The translations under genes and the position numbers were made by a program. The notes under the pieces are model-generated. The model worked only from the letters and a program-made list of their open reading frames with translations. It did no database searches and was not told the DNA's origin. A stretch of 33,707 nucleotides of DNA from positions 1 through 33,707 of the forward strand of contig CACCEJ010000009.1 in NCBI GenBank assembly GCA_902545035.1. Reading direction: 5' to 3'. Origin of the DNA: an uncultured Pelagibacteraceae bacterium (GTDB lineage Bacteria > Pseudomonadota > Alphaproteobacteria > Pelagibacterales > Pelagibacteraceae). Positions 8,761-17,410 of this stretch are shown in pieces (within the stretch, counting starts at the first letter, position 1; each line of letters begins with the position of its first letter).

Positions 8761-10047
8761 ATGACAGATTATAAAGTAAAAGATATCAACGAAGCAGAAT
8801 TTGGAAGAAAAGAAATTTCATTAGCAGAAACAGAAATGCCAGGTTTAATGGCATTAAGAAAAGAATATAAAGGAAAACATCCTTTAAAAGGCGCAAGGAT
8901 TCTAGGTTGTCTACACATGACAATCCAAACAGCAGTTTTAATCGAAACTTTAGTTGATTTAGGAGCTGAAGTGAGATGGTCCTCATGTAACATTTTTTCT
9001 ACTCAAGATCATGCAGCCGCCGCCATCGCAAAAGCTGGCATTCCAGTATTTGCGTGGAAAGGTGAAACTGAGGAGGAGTATTGGTGGTGTGTAAGACAAA
9101 CCATCGAAGGCAAAAAAGACTGGAAGCCAAATATGATTTTAGATGATGGCGGAGATCTTACTGCACTTATGCATAAAGATTATAAAGATTTAATGAAAGA
9201 TATAAAAGGATTGAGTGAAGAAACAACTACAGGGGTATTAGCACTTAAAAAGATGGAAGAACAAGGAACACTTTTAGTTCCTGCAATAAATGTAAATGAC
9301 TCAGTTACAAAATCAAAATTTGATAATCTATATGGTTGCAGAGAAAGTTTAGTTGACGGAATAAAAAGAGCTACAGATGTAATGATGTCTGGAAAAGTTG
9401 CAATTGTTGCAGGATTTGGTGATGTAGGAAAAGGAAGTGCGGCGTCATTACGACAAAGTGGTGCAAGAGTAATGGTAACAGAAACAGATCCTATTTGTGC
9501 ACTTCAGGCTGCAATGGAAGGTTATGAAGTTGTATTAATGGATGAGATGATTGGCCAAGCCGACATCGTTGTTACAGCAACTGGCAATAAAGATATTGTT
9601 ACCGCAGATCATATGAGAGCAATGAAAGATAGATCAATACTTTGTAATATAGGACACTTTGATAATGAGATACAAGTTGATGCATTAAAAAACTATAAAT
9701 GGGATGAAATAAAACCACAAGTTCATGAAATTACTTTTCCAGATAATAAGAGACTTATATTATTAGCCGAGGGAAGACTTGTTAATTTAGGTTGCGCAAC
9801 AGGACACCCAAGTTTTGTTATGAGTGCTTCATTTACAAATCAAGTTACAGCTCAAATAGAGTTATGGAATAACTCAGATAATTACGAGAATAAAGTATAT
9901 GTGCTACCTAAACATTTAGATGAGAAAGTAGCTAGATTACATTTAGAAAAAGTTGGAGCTAAATTAACACCTTTATCCAAGGACCAAGCTGATTACATAA
10001 GTGTTAAAACTGAAGGACCATATAAGCCAGATGCTTATCGCTACTAA
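8761..10047 (+). CDS. ahcY: Adenosylhomocysteinase (S-adenosylhomocysteine hydrolase)
   Basis: A 428-residue cytosolic NAD-dependent enzyme that splits S-adenosylhomocysteine into homocysteine and adenosine, relieving product inhibition of methyltransferases and feeding the methionine cycle. Visible features are the substrate-binding start [16 protein letters not shown], the NAD Rossmann loop GFGDVGKG (218-225), [19 protein letters not shown]-type substrate residues ([15 protein letters not shown]), and the conserved C-terminal KPDAYRY. Length matches bacterial enzymes. Only 42 bases separate it from chvG, too few for a SAH or SAM riboswitch. They include a small AAGC-CGAA-GCTT hairpin ending at base 8760, immediately before the ATG. 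A weak promoter candidate, TTGATT (8723) and TACAAG (8746), lies in the same gap. Codon composition looks more GC-rich than its neighbours, as expected for a highly conserved, well-expressed gene. Confidence 0.98.
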   Translation: MTDYKVKDINEAEFGRKEISLAETEMPGLMALRKEYKGKHPLKGARILGCLHMTIQTAVLIETLVDLGAEVRWSSCNIFSTQDHAAAAIAKAGIPVFAWKGETEEEYWWCVRQTIEGKKDWKPNMILDDGGDLTALMHKDYKDLMKDIKGLSEETTTGVLALKKMEEQGTLLVPAINVNDSVTKSKFDNLYGCRESLVDGIKRATDVMMSGKVAIVAGFGDVGKGSAASLRQSGARVMVTETDPICALQAAMEGYEVVLMDEMIGQADIVVTATGNKDIVTADHMRAMKDRSILCNIGHFDNEIQVDALKNYKWDEIKPQVHEITFPDNKRLILLAEGRLVNLGCATGHPSFVMSASFTNQVTAQIELWNNSDNYENKVYVLPKHLDEKVARLHLEKVGAKLTPLSKDQADYISVKTEGPYKPDAYRY

Positions 10048-10510
10048 GGGTGGCAAAATTAATATCTCAGAGGAAAAAGACACTAAATCTGTAGCAGAAA
10101 AATTCTCTAAATTAATAAAGCAAGGTGATTTTATACTTTTGAGTGGGAACTTAGGCGTTGGAAAGACAACTTTTATAAAATACATAATAAATTCTCTTCA
10201 AAAAGCAAATAAACAAAAAATATCAGAAGTAACAAGTCCTACATTTACCGTTATTAATGAATATCAAATTAAGAAAATATTAATAAAACACTATGATCTT
10301 TACAGAATTAAAAATAAAAAAGAATTAAACAATTTAGGTATTCAAGAAAATCTAAAAGATCAAATTACGTTAGTTGAGTGGCCAGAAATGGTAAAGAAAA
10401 TAAAAATTAAAAATAGTATAAATTTAAAATTTGAATATAAAAAAAATTACACTGAACGTTATCTTTCAATAATTTCTAAAAATAAAAAATTTTTAAATGA
10501 ATTTCAATAA
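10031..10510 (+). CDS. tsaE: tRNA threonylcarbamoyladenosine biosynthesis ATPase
   Basis: About 159 residues from ATG at 10031. A GTG at 10001 would add ten residues, but ATG gives the usual TsaE N-terminus. It is the ATPase that works with TsaB and TsaD to make the t6A modification on ANN-decoding tRNAs. Seen in the sequence: Walker [12 protein letters not shown], the [10 protein letters not shown] motif, HYDLYRI and LVEWPE, in the order expected for the family. It overlaps the end of ahcY by 17 bases and the following kinase gene by 14, so it is part of a tightly coupled run. The lysine-rich C-terminal tail is typical of this AT-rich genome. Confidence 0.93.
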   Translation: MLIATKGGKINISEEKDTKSVAEKFSKLIKQGDFILLSGNLGVGKTTFIKYIINSLQKANKQKISEVTSPTFTVINEYQIKKILIKHYDLYRIKNKKELNNLGIQENLKDQITLVEWPEMVKKIKIKNSINLKFEYKKNYTERYLSIISKNKKFLNEFQ

Positions 10511-11441
10511 ATTTAAAAAATTATCAGGAGACGCTTCATTCAGACATTTTTATAGAAGTAGAAATAGTATTATTGTTTATTGTATTAAAAACAAAAAAAG
10601 TAATTTATTGGACTATGATGCTATTAATAAAATATTAATTAAAAGAAAAGTGATAGCTCCATCTTTAATATCTCAACATTATAAAGAAAATTATATAGAA
10701 ATAGAAGATTTCGGGGATTTAACAGTTTTTGAAAAATTTAAAAAAAAAACAACCAACAAAAAAAATTATTATAAAAAAATTTTAGACTTACTGTCAAAAA
10801 TAAAGAAAATAAAAATTAAAAATCAAAAAACATTTTTGAAAACAAACTTCAAAGTTCCAAACTATACTTCAAAAATGTTATTAGATGAATCTAACTTATT
10901 TCTAGACTGGTATTTACAAAAATTTTTTAAAGGAAAAAAAAGACTGTCTTTAGAAAAACAATTAAAAAAAATATTTAAAAAATTATTAAGAAATATTTCA
11001 TACAAAGAGAAAGTTTTTGTGCACAGGGATTTTCATGTATCTAATATAATGATAACTAAAAGGGGCTTGGGACTGATTGATAGTCAGGACGCAGTATATG
11101 GTAATATTGCATATGATTTAGCTTCTTTAATTGATGATGTAAGGCTTAAAATGAATATAAAAATTAAGGATTTTATTTTTAATGAATTCTTAAAAAAAAA
11201 TAAAAACTTAGATCATAAAAAATTCAAGAATGATTTTGATATTTTATCTGTGCTTAGAAATTTTAAAATAATTGGCATATTTACTCGTTTATCTATGAGA
11301 GATAATAAAAATAAGTATCTAAAACTTATACCTTATGCTTGGAAACTAATTGAACTAAGGACAAGCAAAAACCCTATATTTAAAGACTTAAATTACCTTT
11401 TAGCCAAAAACTTTGATAAAAAAAAAAGAAAATTGATATGA
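10497..11441 (+). CDS. amgK: Aminoglycoside-phosphotransferase-fold kinase, AmgK-like
   Basis: A 314-residue kinase of the APH/choline kinase fold. The catalytic loop HRDFHVSNIMI carries base D178, and the metal-binding aspartate D195 lies in GLIDSQDAVYGN, followed by IAYDLASLIDDVR, which resembles AmgK. AmgK phosphorylates the anomeric position of N-acetylmuramate or N-acetylglucosamine in the peptidoglycan recycling route that bypasses de novo UDP-MurNAc synthesis. The next gene overlaps by four bases and encodes a MurU-like nucleotidyltransferase, the next enzyme of that route, which strongly supports the assignment. The N-terminal nucleotide-binding part is short and lysine-rich, and substrate remains inferred. 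Confidence 0.83.
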   Translation: MNFNKFKKLSGDASFRHFYRSRNSIIVYCIKNKKSNLLDYDAINKILIKRKVIAPSLISQHYKENYIEIEDFGDLTVFEKFKKKTTNKKNYYKKILDLLSKIKKIKIKNQKTFLKTNFKVPNYTSKMLLDESNLFLDWYLQKFFKGKKRLSLEKQLKKIFKKLLRNISYKEKVFVHRDFHVSNIMITKRGLGLIDSQDAVYGNIAYDLASLIDDVRLKMNIKIKDFIFNEFLKKNKNLDHKKFKNDFDILSVLRNFKIIGIFTRLSMRDNKNKYLKLIPYAWKLIELRTSKNPIFKDLNYLLAKNFDKKKRKLI

Positions 11442-12124
11442 AAGTTAAAACTGCTTTAATTCTTTGTGCTGGGTTTGGCAAGAGGGTACAACCAATAACA
11501 GACTCATTACCCAAGCCTTTAATTAATTATAAAGATGAAACCTTATTAGAGAATACTATTAAATTTTTAATAAAACTAAAAATAAACAAAATTAAAATAA
11601 ATGTATTTTATTTAAAAGAAAAAATAATTAGTTTTATTGAAAATAAAAATTTTCCATTAAATATTGAAATTGTTGATGATGGTGAAACAATTTTAGGTAC
11701 AGGTGGTGGAATTTTAAGCCTTATTAATAAATCTGATGAAGAGGATGTATTAGTTATTAATCCAGATACAATTTGGGATGATAGTTTCATAAACTCAGTT
11801 ATTGATATGGAAAATATCTATTTCGAAAAAAAAATTAAAAATATTTTATTGGTTGTAAATAATTCATCGTGTTTTGATAGAAGATTTAATGGAGATTTCG
11901 AAATTAAAAATAATATTTTATTTAAGGAAAAAGTTAATAATTTTAAATATACAGGATGTCAAATATTTAACAAAGATATTATTTCTCATAAGCAACTCAA
12001 TTATTTTCCTGTATCTGAAATATGGGATACTCTTTTAAGAGACAGCAAACTTTATGGTTATGAACATAAAGGAGAATTTAAGCACTTAACTGATTATGAA
12101 ATATATGAAAAATTATTTATTTAG
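11438..12124 (+). CDS. murU: Sugar-1-phosphate nucleotidyltransferase, MurU-like
   Basis: A 228-residue nucleotidyltransferase with the N-terminal signature LCAGFGKRVQPITDSLPKPL (G-x-G-x-R followed by PKPL), the DDGETILGTGGGI substrate loop, and the metal-binding VINPDTIWDD. MurU converts N-acetylmuramate 1-phosphate to UDP-MurNAc. The start overlaps the stop of the AmgK-like gene (ATGA), so the two are translationally coupled. The protein is close in length to MurU and lacks the C-terminal left-handed beta-helix of GlmU-type enzymes. Mannose-1-phosphate guanylyltransferase is the main alternative on sequence alone; the neighbouring kinase favours MurU. Its stop overlaps the convergent phosphoglycerate mutase gene by four bases. 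Confidence 0.82.
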   Translation: MKVKTALILCAGFGKRVQPITDSLPKPLINYKDETLLENTIKFLIKLKINKIKINVFYLKEKIISFIENKNFPLNIEIVDDGETILGTGGGILSLINKSDEEDVLVINPDTIWDDSFINSVIDMENIYFEKKIKNILLVVNNSSCFDRRFNGDFEIKNNILFKEKVNNFKYTGCQIFNKDIISHKQLNYFPVSEIWDTLLRDSKLYGYEHKGEFKHLTDYEIYEKLFI

Positions 12125-12831
12125 AAAACTAAAAGGTCTTTTGCTCTGTCTTTATCTAAATAACTAGCATTTTTAATTTTTCCTTTTTCAATTTCTATTA
12201 ATAAGGGATTACCTGTTGGTATTTCTAGACTTGAAATTTTTTTGTTATCTAAATCAAATAGGTATTTGCACAATGATCTAATTGAATTTCCATGAGCTGA
12301 AACAATTATATTTTTATCTAATTTTGGCTCTATATTTCTTTTATAAAATGGTATCACTCTTTCGTAGGTATTTTTTAATGACTCTGTATCAGGGATTTTA
12401 TCTCTTGGAACATTTTTGTATATATCGATATTCAATGGATGATATGGACTTGTTTTTTTAAGTGCTTTTGGTGGATTATCCCATGATCTTCTAAAAATAT
12501 GAATTTTTTCTTCACCATAAAGCTTTTTCATTTCATCTTTATTTAGACCTGTTAAAGATCCGTAATGTCTCTCATTTAATTCCCATGCATTTATAATCTC
12601 CTGATTTTTTATTCTCATAGTATTTAAGATCAAATTTAGAGTCTCAATCGACCTTGATTGTAAAGATGTGAAAAAATAAGATAATTCAATACCTAATTTC
12701 TTAATTAATTCTCCTGCTTTACAAGCTTCAAGCTTACCTTTTGCAGCTAAATCAACGTCTACCCAGCCTGTGAAACGATTTTCTAGGTTCCATTCACTTT
12801 GTCCATGTCTCACAAGAATTAAATAATTCAT
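12121..12831 (-). CDS. gpmA: 2,3-bisphosphoglycerate-dependent phosphoglycerate mutase
   Basis: A 236-residue cofactor-dependent mutase that interconverts 3- and 2-phosphoglycerate in glycolysis and gluconeogenesis. The phosphohistidine H9 lies in LVRHGQSEWN, followed by RFTGWVDVDLAAKG, the second catalytic region WELNERHYGSLTGLNK, and the C-terminal SAHGNSIRSL with the second histidine. These are the classic dPGM motifs, and length matches the bacterial enzyme (about 230-250). It is transcribed alone on the minus strand, convergent with murU and divergent from the zeta-subunit gene. Confidence 0.96.
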   Translation of the reverse strand: MNYLILVRHGQSEWNLENRFTGWVDVDLAAKGKLEACKAGELIKKLGIELSYFFTSLQSRSIETLNLILNTMRIKNQEIINAWELNERHYGSLTGLNKDEMKKLYGEEKIHIFRRSWDNPPKALKKTSPYHPLNIDIYKNVPRDKIPDTESLKNTYERVIPFYKRNIEPKLDKNIIVSAHGNSIRSLCKYLFDLDNKKISSLEIPTGNPLLIEIEKGKIKNASYLDKDRAKDLLVF

Positions 12832-12861
12832 AAATTTAACATAAATATAAATTAAATTAGA

Positions 12862-12889
12862 TTGACATAAAGCTAAATCTTTTTATTTT
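12862..12889 (+). promoter_or_regulatory. Sigma-70-type promoter of the zeta-subunit gene
   Basis: A perfect TTGACA (12862-12867) is followed after 16 bases by TATTTT (12884-12889). The expected start of transcription is at about 12896, the first base of the ATG, which predicts a leaderless message. There is no clear Shine-Dalgarno sequence before that ATG (TTGGA only). Confidence 0.5.
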
Positions 12890-12895
12890 GTTGGA

Positions 12896-13204
12896 ATGAG
12901 TTCATTTGAGGATAGAAAAAAAAGTTTTGAAAAGAAATTTGCTCATGATCAAGAGCTTCAATTTAAAGTTAGTGCTAAAAAGAATAAATATCTAGGAGAA
13001 TGGGTATCCGAAATACTTGGTTACAATTCAGATCAAGAAAAAGAATATATTCAATCAGTAATAAAGGCAGATTTTGCTGAAGCAGGAGACGAAGACGTCT
13101 TTAGAAAGATCAAACATGATCTAAAAGAAAAAAATATATCAGACGAGGAATTGCGAAAAAAGATGGACGAGCTAAATGAAAAAGCTAAAACTGATTTTAG
13201 TTAG
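12896..13204 (+). CDS. F1-ATPase zeta subunit (DUF1476 family)
   Basis: A 102-residue, charged, helix-rich protein. The sequence matches the DUF1476 family: SFEDRKKSFEKKFAHDQELQFK at the start (quoted: FEDRKKSFEKKFAHD), a central GEWVSEILGY, and VIKADFAEAGDEDVFRKI. In Paracoccus this protein is the zeta subunit, which inserts its N-terminal segment into the F1 motor and blocks ATP hydrolysis. In other alphaproteobacteria inhibition is weak. The N-terminal segment is retained here. It sits away from any atp genes in this window. Its last 29 bases overlap the start of the secreted nuclease gene. Confidence 0.9.
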   Translation: MSSFEDRKKSFEKKFAHDQELQFKVSAKKNKYLGEWVSEILGYNSDQEKEYIQSVIKADFAEAGDEDVFRKIKHDLKEKNISDEELRKKMDELNEKAKTDFS

Positions 13205-13691
13205 TTTTTTTTTCATTCTAGTAAATATAAATAGTTCATTTTCATTAAATAGTAATTATAAAATAATATCAGGGAAACCAGTTATAACAGACGGTGACAC
13301 AGTTAAAATAAATAATAAAAAAATTCGTTTTAGTGGAATTGATGCCCCAGAAAGTTTTTTTTTTGGGAAAAAACAAATATGCACTTTAAATAAAGTGGAT
13401 ATTTTTTGTGGAATATTATCAAAAGATAAACTGGTAGAAAAAATAGGAAATCAATCTATTGATTGTAAAATTGAAAAAAATAAAGATCAATTTAATAGGT
13501 TATTAGGAGAGTGTTTTTTAGATAACGAGAGTTTATCAGTTTACATGGTCAAGAATGGCTATGCATTTGATTATCCAAAATATTCCAAAGGAAAATTCAG
13601 TGCATATGAAAAATATGCAAAAAATCTATCTTTAGGATTGTGGCAAATGAAATTCGAATATCCTTGGATATGGAGAAAAAAAAATAGATAA
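13176..13691 (+). CDS. Secreted thermonuclease-family (SNase) nuclease
   Basis: A 171-residue protein with a clear signal peptide (positively charged MKKLK, hydrophobic stretch to about residue 24) followed by a staphylococcal-nuclease-like domain. The catalytic pattern is complete: D39/D41 in TDGDTV, R51 in KIRFSG, D56 and E59 in IDAPE, and R108 in DQFNRLLGE. It ends with the family motif GLWQMKFEYPW. It should cleave DNA or RNA in the periplasm or outside the cell, possibly for nucleotide scavenging. The ATG lies inside the zeta-subunit gene; choosing a later start would lose the signal peptide. Eight bases separate it from the next gene. Confidence 0.88.
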   Translation: MKKLKLILVSFFFILVNINSSFSLNSNYKIISGKPVITDGDTVKINNKKIRFSGIDAPESFFFGKKQICTLNKVDIFCGILSKDKLVEKIGNQSIDCKIEKNKDQFNRLLGECFLDNESLSVYMVKNGYAFDYPKYSKGKFSAYEKYAKNLSLGLWQMKFEYPWIWRKKNR

Positions 13692-13699
13692 TAAAAAGA

Positions 13700-14299
13700 G
13701 TGATTCGAAATAAAAAATTATATTTATTTATAACTTTAATTTTGATTTCTGCATGTTCTTCTGTACCTAAAAATACAGCTGATGGTTGTTCAATTTTTTC
13801 AGAAAGATATCTTTGGTATAAACATGCAAAAAAATCTGAGCAAAAATGGGGAACACCTATTTATTTACAACTTGCAATTATTAAAATGGAATCCGACTTT
13901 GATTGGTTGGCTAAACCACCAAGACAAAAATTGTTTAAAGTAATTCCATATAAGAGACCATCCAGTTCTTTTGGCTATTCTCAAGCTGTAAAAGGAACAT
14001 GGAAACAGTATAAAGAGGAAACAGGAAATAAATATGCTACCCGGACGAGGTTTAAGGACAGCGTAGATTTTATTGGTTGGTACACAAATAAAACTGAAAA
14101 GATTCTGAAAATACCTAAAAATGATGCTTTTAGGCAATATGTTGCTTATCATGAGGGATGGGGGAATTATAAAAATTATAAAAATAAACAAAAAATTATT
14201 TTATTAGCAAAGAAAGTTGAAAACCAGTCTAAGAAATATAAAACTCAACTTAATAAATGTAAAAACTCACTAACTACTAGGAAATATATTTTATTCTAA
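13700..14299 (+). CDS. Lipoprotein lytic transglycosylase (SLT / lysozyme-like fold)
   Basis: A 199-residue protein starting at GTG. The N-terminus is a lipoprotein signal peptide with lipobox ISAC (cysteine 19). The mature part resembles SLT-type lytic transglycosylases: catalytic glutamate E64 in LAIIKMESDF, FGYSQAVKGTWKQY in place of the usual GLMQ segment, and YVAYHEGWGNY near the C-terminus. It should cleave the MurNAc-GlcNAc bond of peptidoglycan, releasing anhydro-muropeptides. It is shorter than most Slt proteins, closer to the MltE size. It follows the nuclease gene by eight bases and converges on the RND pump gene with a four-base overlap. Confidence 0.78.
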   Translation: MIRNKKLYLFITLILISACSSVPKNTADGCSIFSERYLWYKHAKKSEQKWGTPIYLQLAIIKMESDFDWLAKPPRQKLFKVIPYKRPSSSFGYSQAVKGTWKQYKEETGNKYATRTRFKDSVDFIGWYTNKTEKILKIPKNDAFRQYVAYHEGWGNYKNYKNKQKIILLAKKVENQSKKYKTQLNKCKNSLTTRKYILF

Positions 14300-17200
14300 T
14301 TTAGCTGTTTTTTTAGCTCTATATCAACAGCATCAATTCTTTTTGTATTTTTAGCAAGAGTTAAATACATTGTAGGAGTCACATATAAAGTAAAGAAAGT
14401 AGAAATTATCATCCCACCAAGTATTGTTGAACCAACTGCAAGTCTAGAACCTTCTCCAGCTCCAGGTCCAATATTACCAATAACTAGTGGTAACATTGCT
14501 ATCATAGTACTTAATGATGTCATAATTATTGGTCTAAATCTTAAACTGCAAGCCTCTTTCACAGCTTTCTCAATATCTTTACCTTTAGTTCTTAATTGAT
14601 TTGCATAATCAACTATAAGAATACTATTCTTTGTTGAAATCCCTATAAGTATTACAAGTGCAATTTGTGAGAAAATATTTATTGATGAATTTAAAAATAA
14701 TATGAATACTAAACCACCAAATACTGCGAGTGGAACAGTTAAAATAATTATAAAAGGATGAATAAAAGAATTAAAGGTTGCAGACATAACAAGGTAAGCA
14801 GTTAATAAAGCTAGGGCAAAAATTATATAAAGTTCGTTACTTGTTTCTTTTAATTCCTCTGACTTACCCTTCCAAGTAATTTGTTTGTCAGGTGCAACTT
14901 TAGTCATTGTTTCCTCAAGATATTTAATTGCTTCAGCTAAAGTATAGCCTTCACTTATATTAGCGGATATTGTAACAGCTCTTTGTCTATTGTATCTTGA
15001 TAATTTACTTGCAGTTCCCTTTTCATTAAATTCTACTAAATTTGAAAGTGAGACTAAGTTTCCAGTTTTTTCTGATCGAACGAATATTTTACTTAAACTT
15101 TCTTTATTTTTTCTATCTTTTAAATATTGTTGTAAAATAATTGGGTATTCTTTTCCAAGTTTATTAAATTTTGTAACCGTCTTACCCCCATATAAAGTTT
15201 CTAACGTTTGACCAATTGCTTCAGTTGATATTCCTAGGTCTTTTGCTTTATTTTTATTAATCTTTATATTTACTTCAGGTTTATTTCTGGTGTAGTCAGA
15301 CTCAAGTCTTGATAAATTTCTGTTATTTCTTAACATTCTAATAACTTTAGATTGTATTTGTTCTAACTCTTCATATGTATTTCCATAAATAACCATTTGA
15401 ACAGGCTTATTGTAACTAGAAACTCTTATGGACTGTGGAGAAATTGGAAAAGCAAGTGTTTGAGGTACTGTAACTATTTTCCCAATTGCTTGTCTCATTA
15501 TTGTTTGAGAATTTTGTTTTCTATTTTTCCAATTGTCTAAAAGCGAGATTATCAAGAAGCTATTTTCAGAGCCAAAACCCGGAACAATCATTAAAAATCT
15601 ATTGTATGGACTATTATCTCCATCTAGCAGTGGAATAAGTCTTTTTTCAACGTCTTCAGCCCTTTTTTGAGTATATTGGAATGAGCTTCCCTCATCAGTA
15701 AATCCAATAACTAAGTAAACACCACGATCTTCTAATGGCAATAACTCTTTTTTTGTATAATTGTACAAAGCTCCAGATGCAACTACGATAAAAATTATAA
15801 ATATTATTATTGTTTTTTTCTTATTCATCCAAAATCCTAATGTCTCAGTGTAAAATTTTAAAAAACCTTGAAAAAATTTATCAAATCCTCTTGTCAAGAA
15901 ATTAGACTTTTTCTTTTTATTGAGAAATTTACTACCTAACATTGGCGAAAGTGTTAGAGCAACAAATGATGACACTACTATTGCAAATGATAGTGCTATG
16001 GCAGTTTCTTTAAATAATGTTCCAGCAATACCTTCAATAAAAATTAAAGGTAAAAATACTGCAACTAAAATAAGAGTTGTTGCGATAATTGCAAATGTAA
16101 TTTGTTTAGAGCCTTTATAAGCTGCTACTAAAGGTGTCTCACCATTTTCAATTCTTCTATATATCGCGTCAGTCATAATGACCGAGTCATCAGTAATAAT
16201 TCCAATAGCTAATATAAAACTTAATAAGACAAATATATTTATTGATAAATCAAATATATATAAACCTAAGAATGTTGCGATTAGACTTACAGGTAAAGCT
16301 ATTGCGGGAACAATAACTGCTTTTAAATTACCTAAAAATAAATAAATTATTATCACTACAAGTATAAAAGCTATAACTAAAGTTTTATAAACTTCATTTA
16401 TTGCTTCACCAATATATGTGGCTCTATTAAAAGCTATTTCTAAATTTAAATCAGCTGGTAAAGATTTTCTTATTTCTATAATTTTTTTTTCAACTTCTTT
16501 TGATAATTCTACAGTTGAGGCTCCACTTCTTGCATAAATACCTATTCCCATAGTTTTTAAATTTAGTGCTCCTTTGCTCTGAGCTCTAAATAAAACTTTC
16601 TCTGTTACAGGGCCTAGTTCTAAATTTGCAATATCCGATAGTCTTACTATATTGTCTTTAGCCTTCTTAATTGGTAGCCCCTTAAGTTTCTCTAAGTCAT
16701 TGTATGATTTATCAATATTGATTGTTAAATCTATATTTTCAGCTTCAAGTGTACCTGCGGGTAATCTAACATTTTCATTTCTTAATGATCTCTCTACTTC
16801 TTGTATAGTTAAATTATTTGCAGCTAATTTGATTGGATCTATCCACACTCTTATACTCTGTTCTCTAAGGCCACCTGTTCTTATTCGACCAACGTTTTTA
16901 ATACTAGAAAACTGATCAACTAAATATCGTTCTGCATAATCTCCTAACTCAAGATCACTCCAAGTTTCTGAGGACAAAGCTAACCACATAGTAGTCGTAA
17001 AACCCGCAGATTGCTTAAGTATTCTTGGTGCCTCAGATTCTGTGGGAAGTCTTCCAACAACTCGAGCAACTCTTTCCCTTACATCATTAGCTGCATTGTC
17101 AAGGTCAATATCAGTGTCAAATTCAATATTTATTGTGCTTTTCCCATTTTCTGATTTGGCGTCTATATTTTTTATTCCCTCTGCTCCACCTATGACTTCT

Positions 17201-17406
17201 TCAATTACTTGTGTTACCTCTTCATCAACAATTGGAGCTGAGGCTGAAGCATATTTTACTTGAACCTGAACTACAGGTGGTTGTAGACCTGATGGAAGTT
17301 CTCTTACTGGTAATTTTGAAAAAACAAAAGTTCCAAATACAACAAGTATTAATGATAATACCCATGAAAGTGCTGGTCTTCTAATACTAACATCAGTTAA
17401 ATACAT
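14296..17406 (-). CDS. RND efflux pump, inner-membrane permease (AcrB/HAE1 family)
   Basis: A 1036-residue proton-driven exporter of the hydrophobe/amphiphile efflux family. The N-terminus RRPALSWVLSLILVVFG is the first of the expected twelve membrane helices, with two large periplasmic loops. The proton-relay residues are in place: D406 and D407 in GIITDDSVIMTD (AcrB D407/D408) and K926 in STKNSILIVDYAN (AcrB K940). It assembles with the adaptor encoded directly upstream (four-base gap) and would need a TolC-like channel, which is not in this window. The substrate is unknown; the unit also contains msrA and a sulfurtransferase. Confidence 0.95.
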   Translation of the reverse strand: MYLTDVSIRRPALSWVLSLILVVFGTFVFSKLPVRELPSGLQPPVVQVQVKYASASAPIVDEEVTQVIEEVIGGAEGIKNIDAKSENGKSTINIEFDTDIDLDNAANDVRERVARVVGRLPTESEAPRILKQSAGFTTTMWLALSSETWSDLELGDYAERYLVDQFSSIKNVGRIRTGGLREQSIRVWIDPIKLAANNLTIQEVERSLRNENVRLPAGTLEAENIDLTINIDKSYNDLEKLKGLPIKKAKDNIVRLSDIANLELGPVTEKVLFRAQSKGALNLKTMGIGIYARSGASTVELSKEVEKKIIEIRKSLPADLNLEIAFNRATYIGEAINEVYKTLVIAFILVVIIIYLFLGNLKAVIVPAIALPVSLIATFLGLYIFDLSINIFVLLSFILAIGIITDDSVIMTDAIYRRIENGETPLVAAYKGSKQITFAIIATTLILVAVFLPLIFIEGIAGTLFKETAIALSFAIVVSSFVALTLSPMLGSKFLNKKKKSNFLTRGFDKFFQGFLKFYTETLGFWMNKKKTIIIFIIFIVVASGALYNYTKKELLPLEDRGVYLVIGFTDEGSSFQYTQKRAEDVEKRLIPLLDGDNSPYNRFLMIVPGFGSENSFLIISLLDNWKNRKQNSQTIMRQAIGKIVTVPQTLAFPISPQSIRVSSYNKPVQMVIYGNTYEELEQIQSKVIRMLRNNRNLSRLESDYTRNKPEVNIKINKNKAKDLGISTEAIGQTLETLYGGKTVTKFNKLGKEYPIILQQYLKDRKNKESLSKIFVRSEKTGNLVSLSNLVEFNEKGTASKLSRYNRQRAVTISANISEGYTLAEAIKYLEETMTKVAPDKQITWKGKSEELKETSNELYIIFALALLTAYLVMSATFNSFIHPFIIILTVPLAVFGGLVFILFLNSSINIFSQIALVILIGISTKNSILIVDYANQLRTKGKDIEKAVKEACSLRFRPIIMTSLSTMIAMLPLVIGNIGPGAGEGSRLAVGSTILGGMIISTFFTLYVTPTMYLTLAKNTKRIDAVDIELKKQLN

Positions 17407-17410
17407 TTAA

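Noticed and set aside
13865-14191. A 108-codon open frame antisense to the lytic transglycosylase gene
   Set aside because: The forward frame has a lipobox and catalytic motif; the reverse frame is hydrophobic by reading AT-rich codons backwards and shows no family features.
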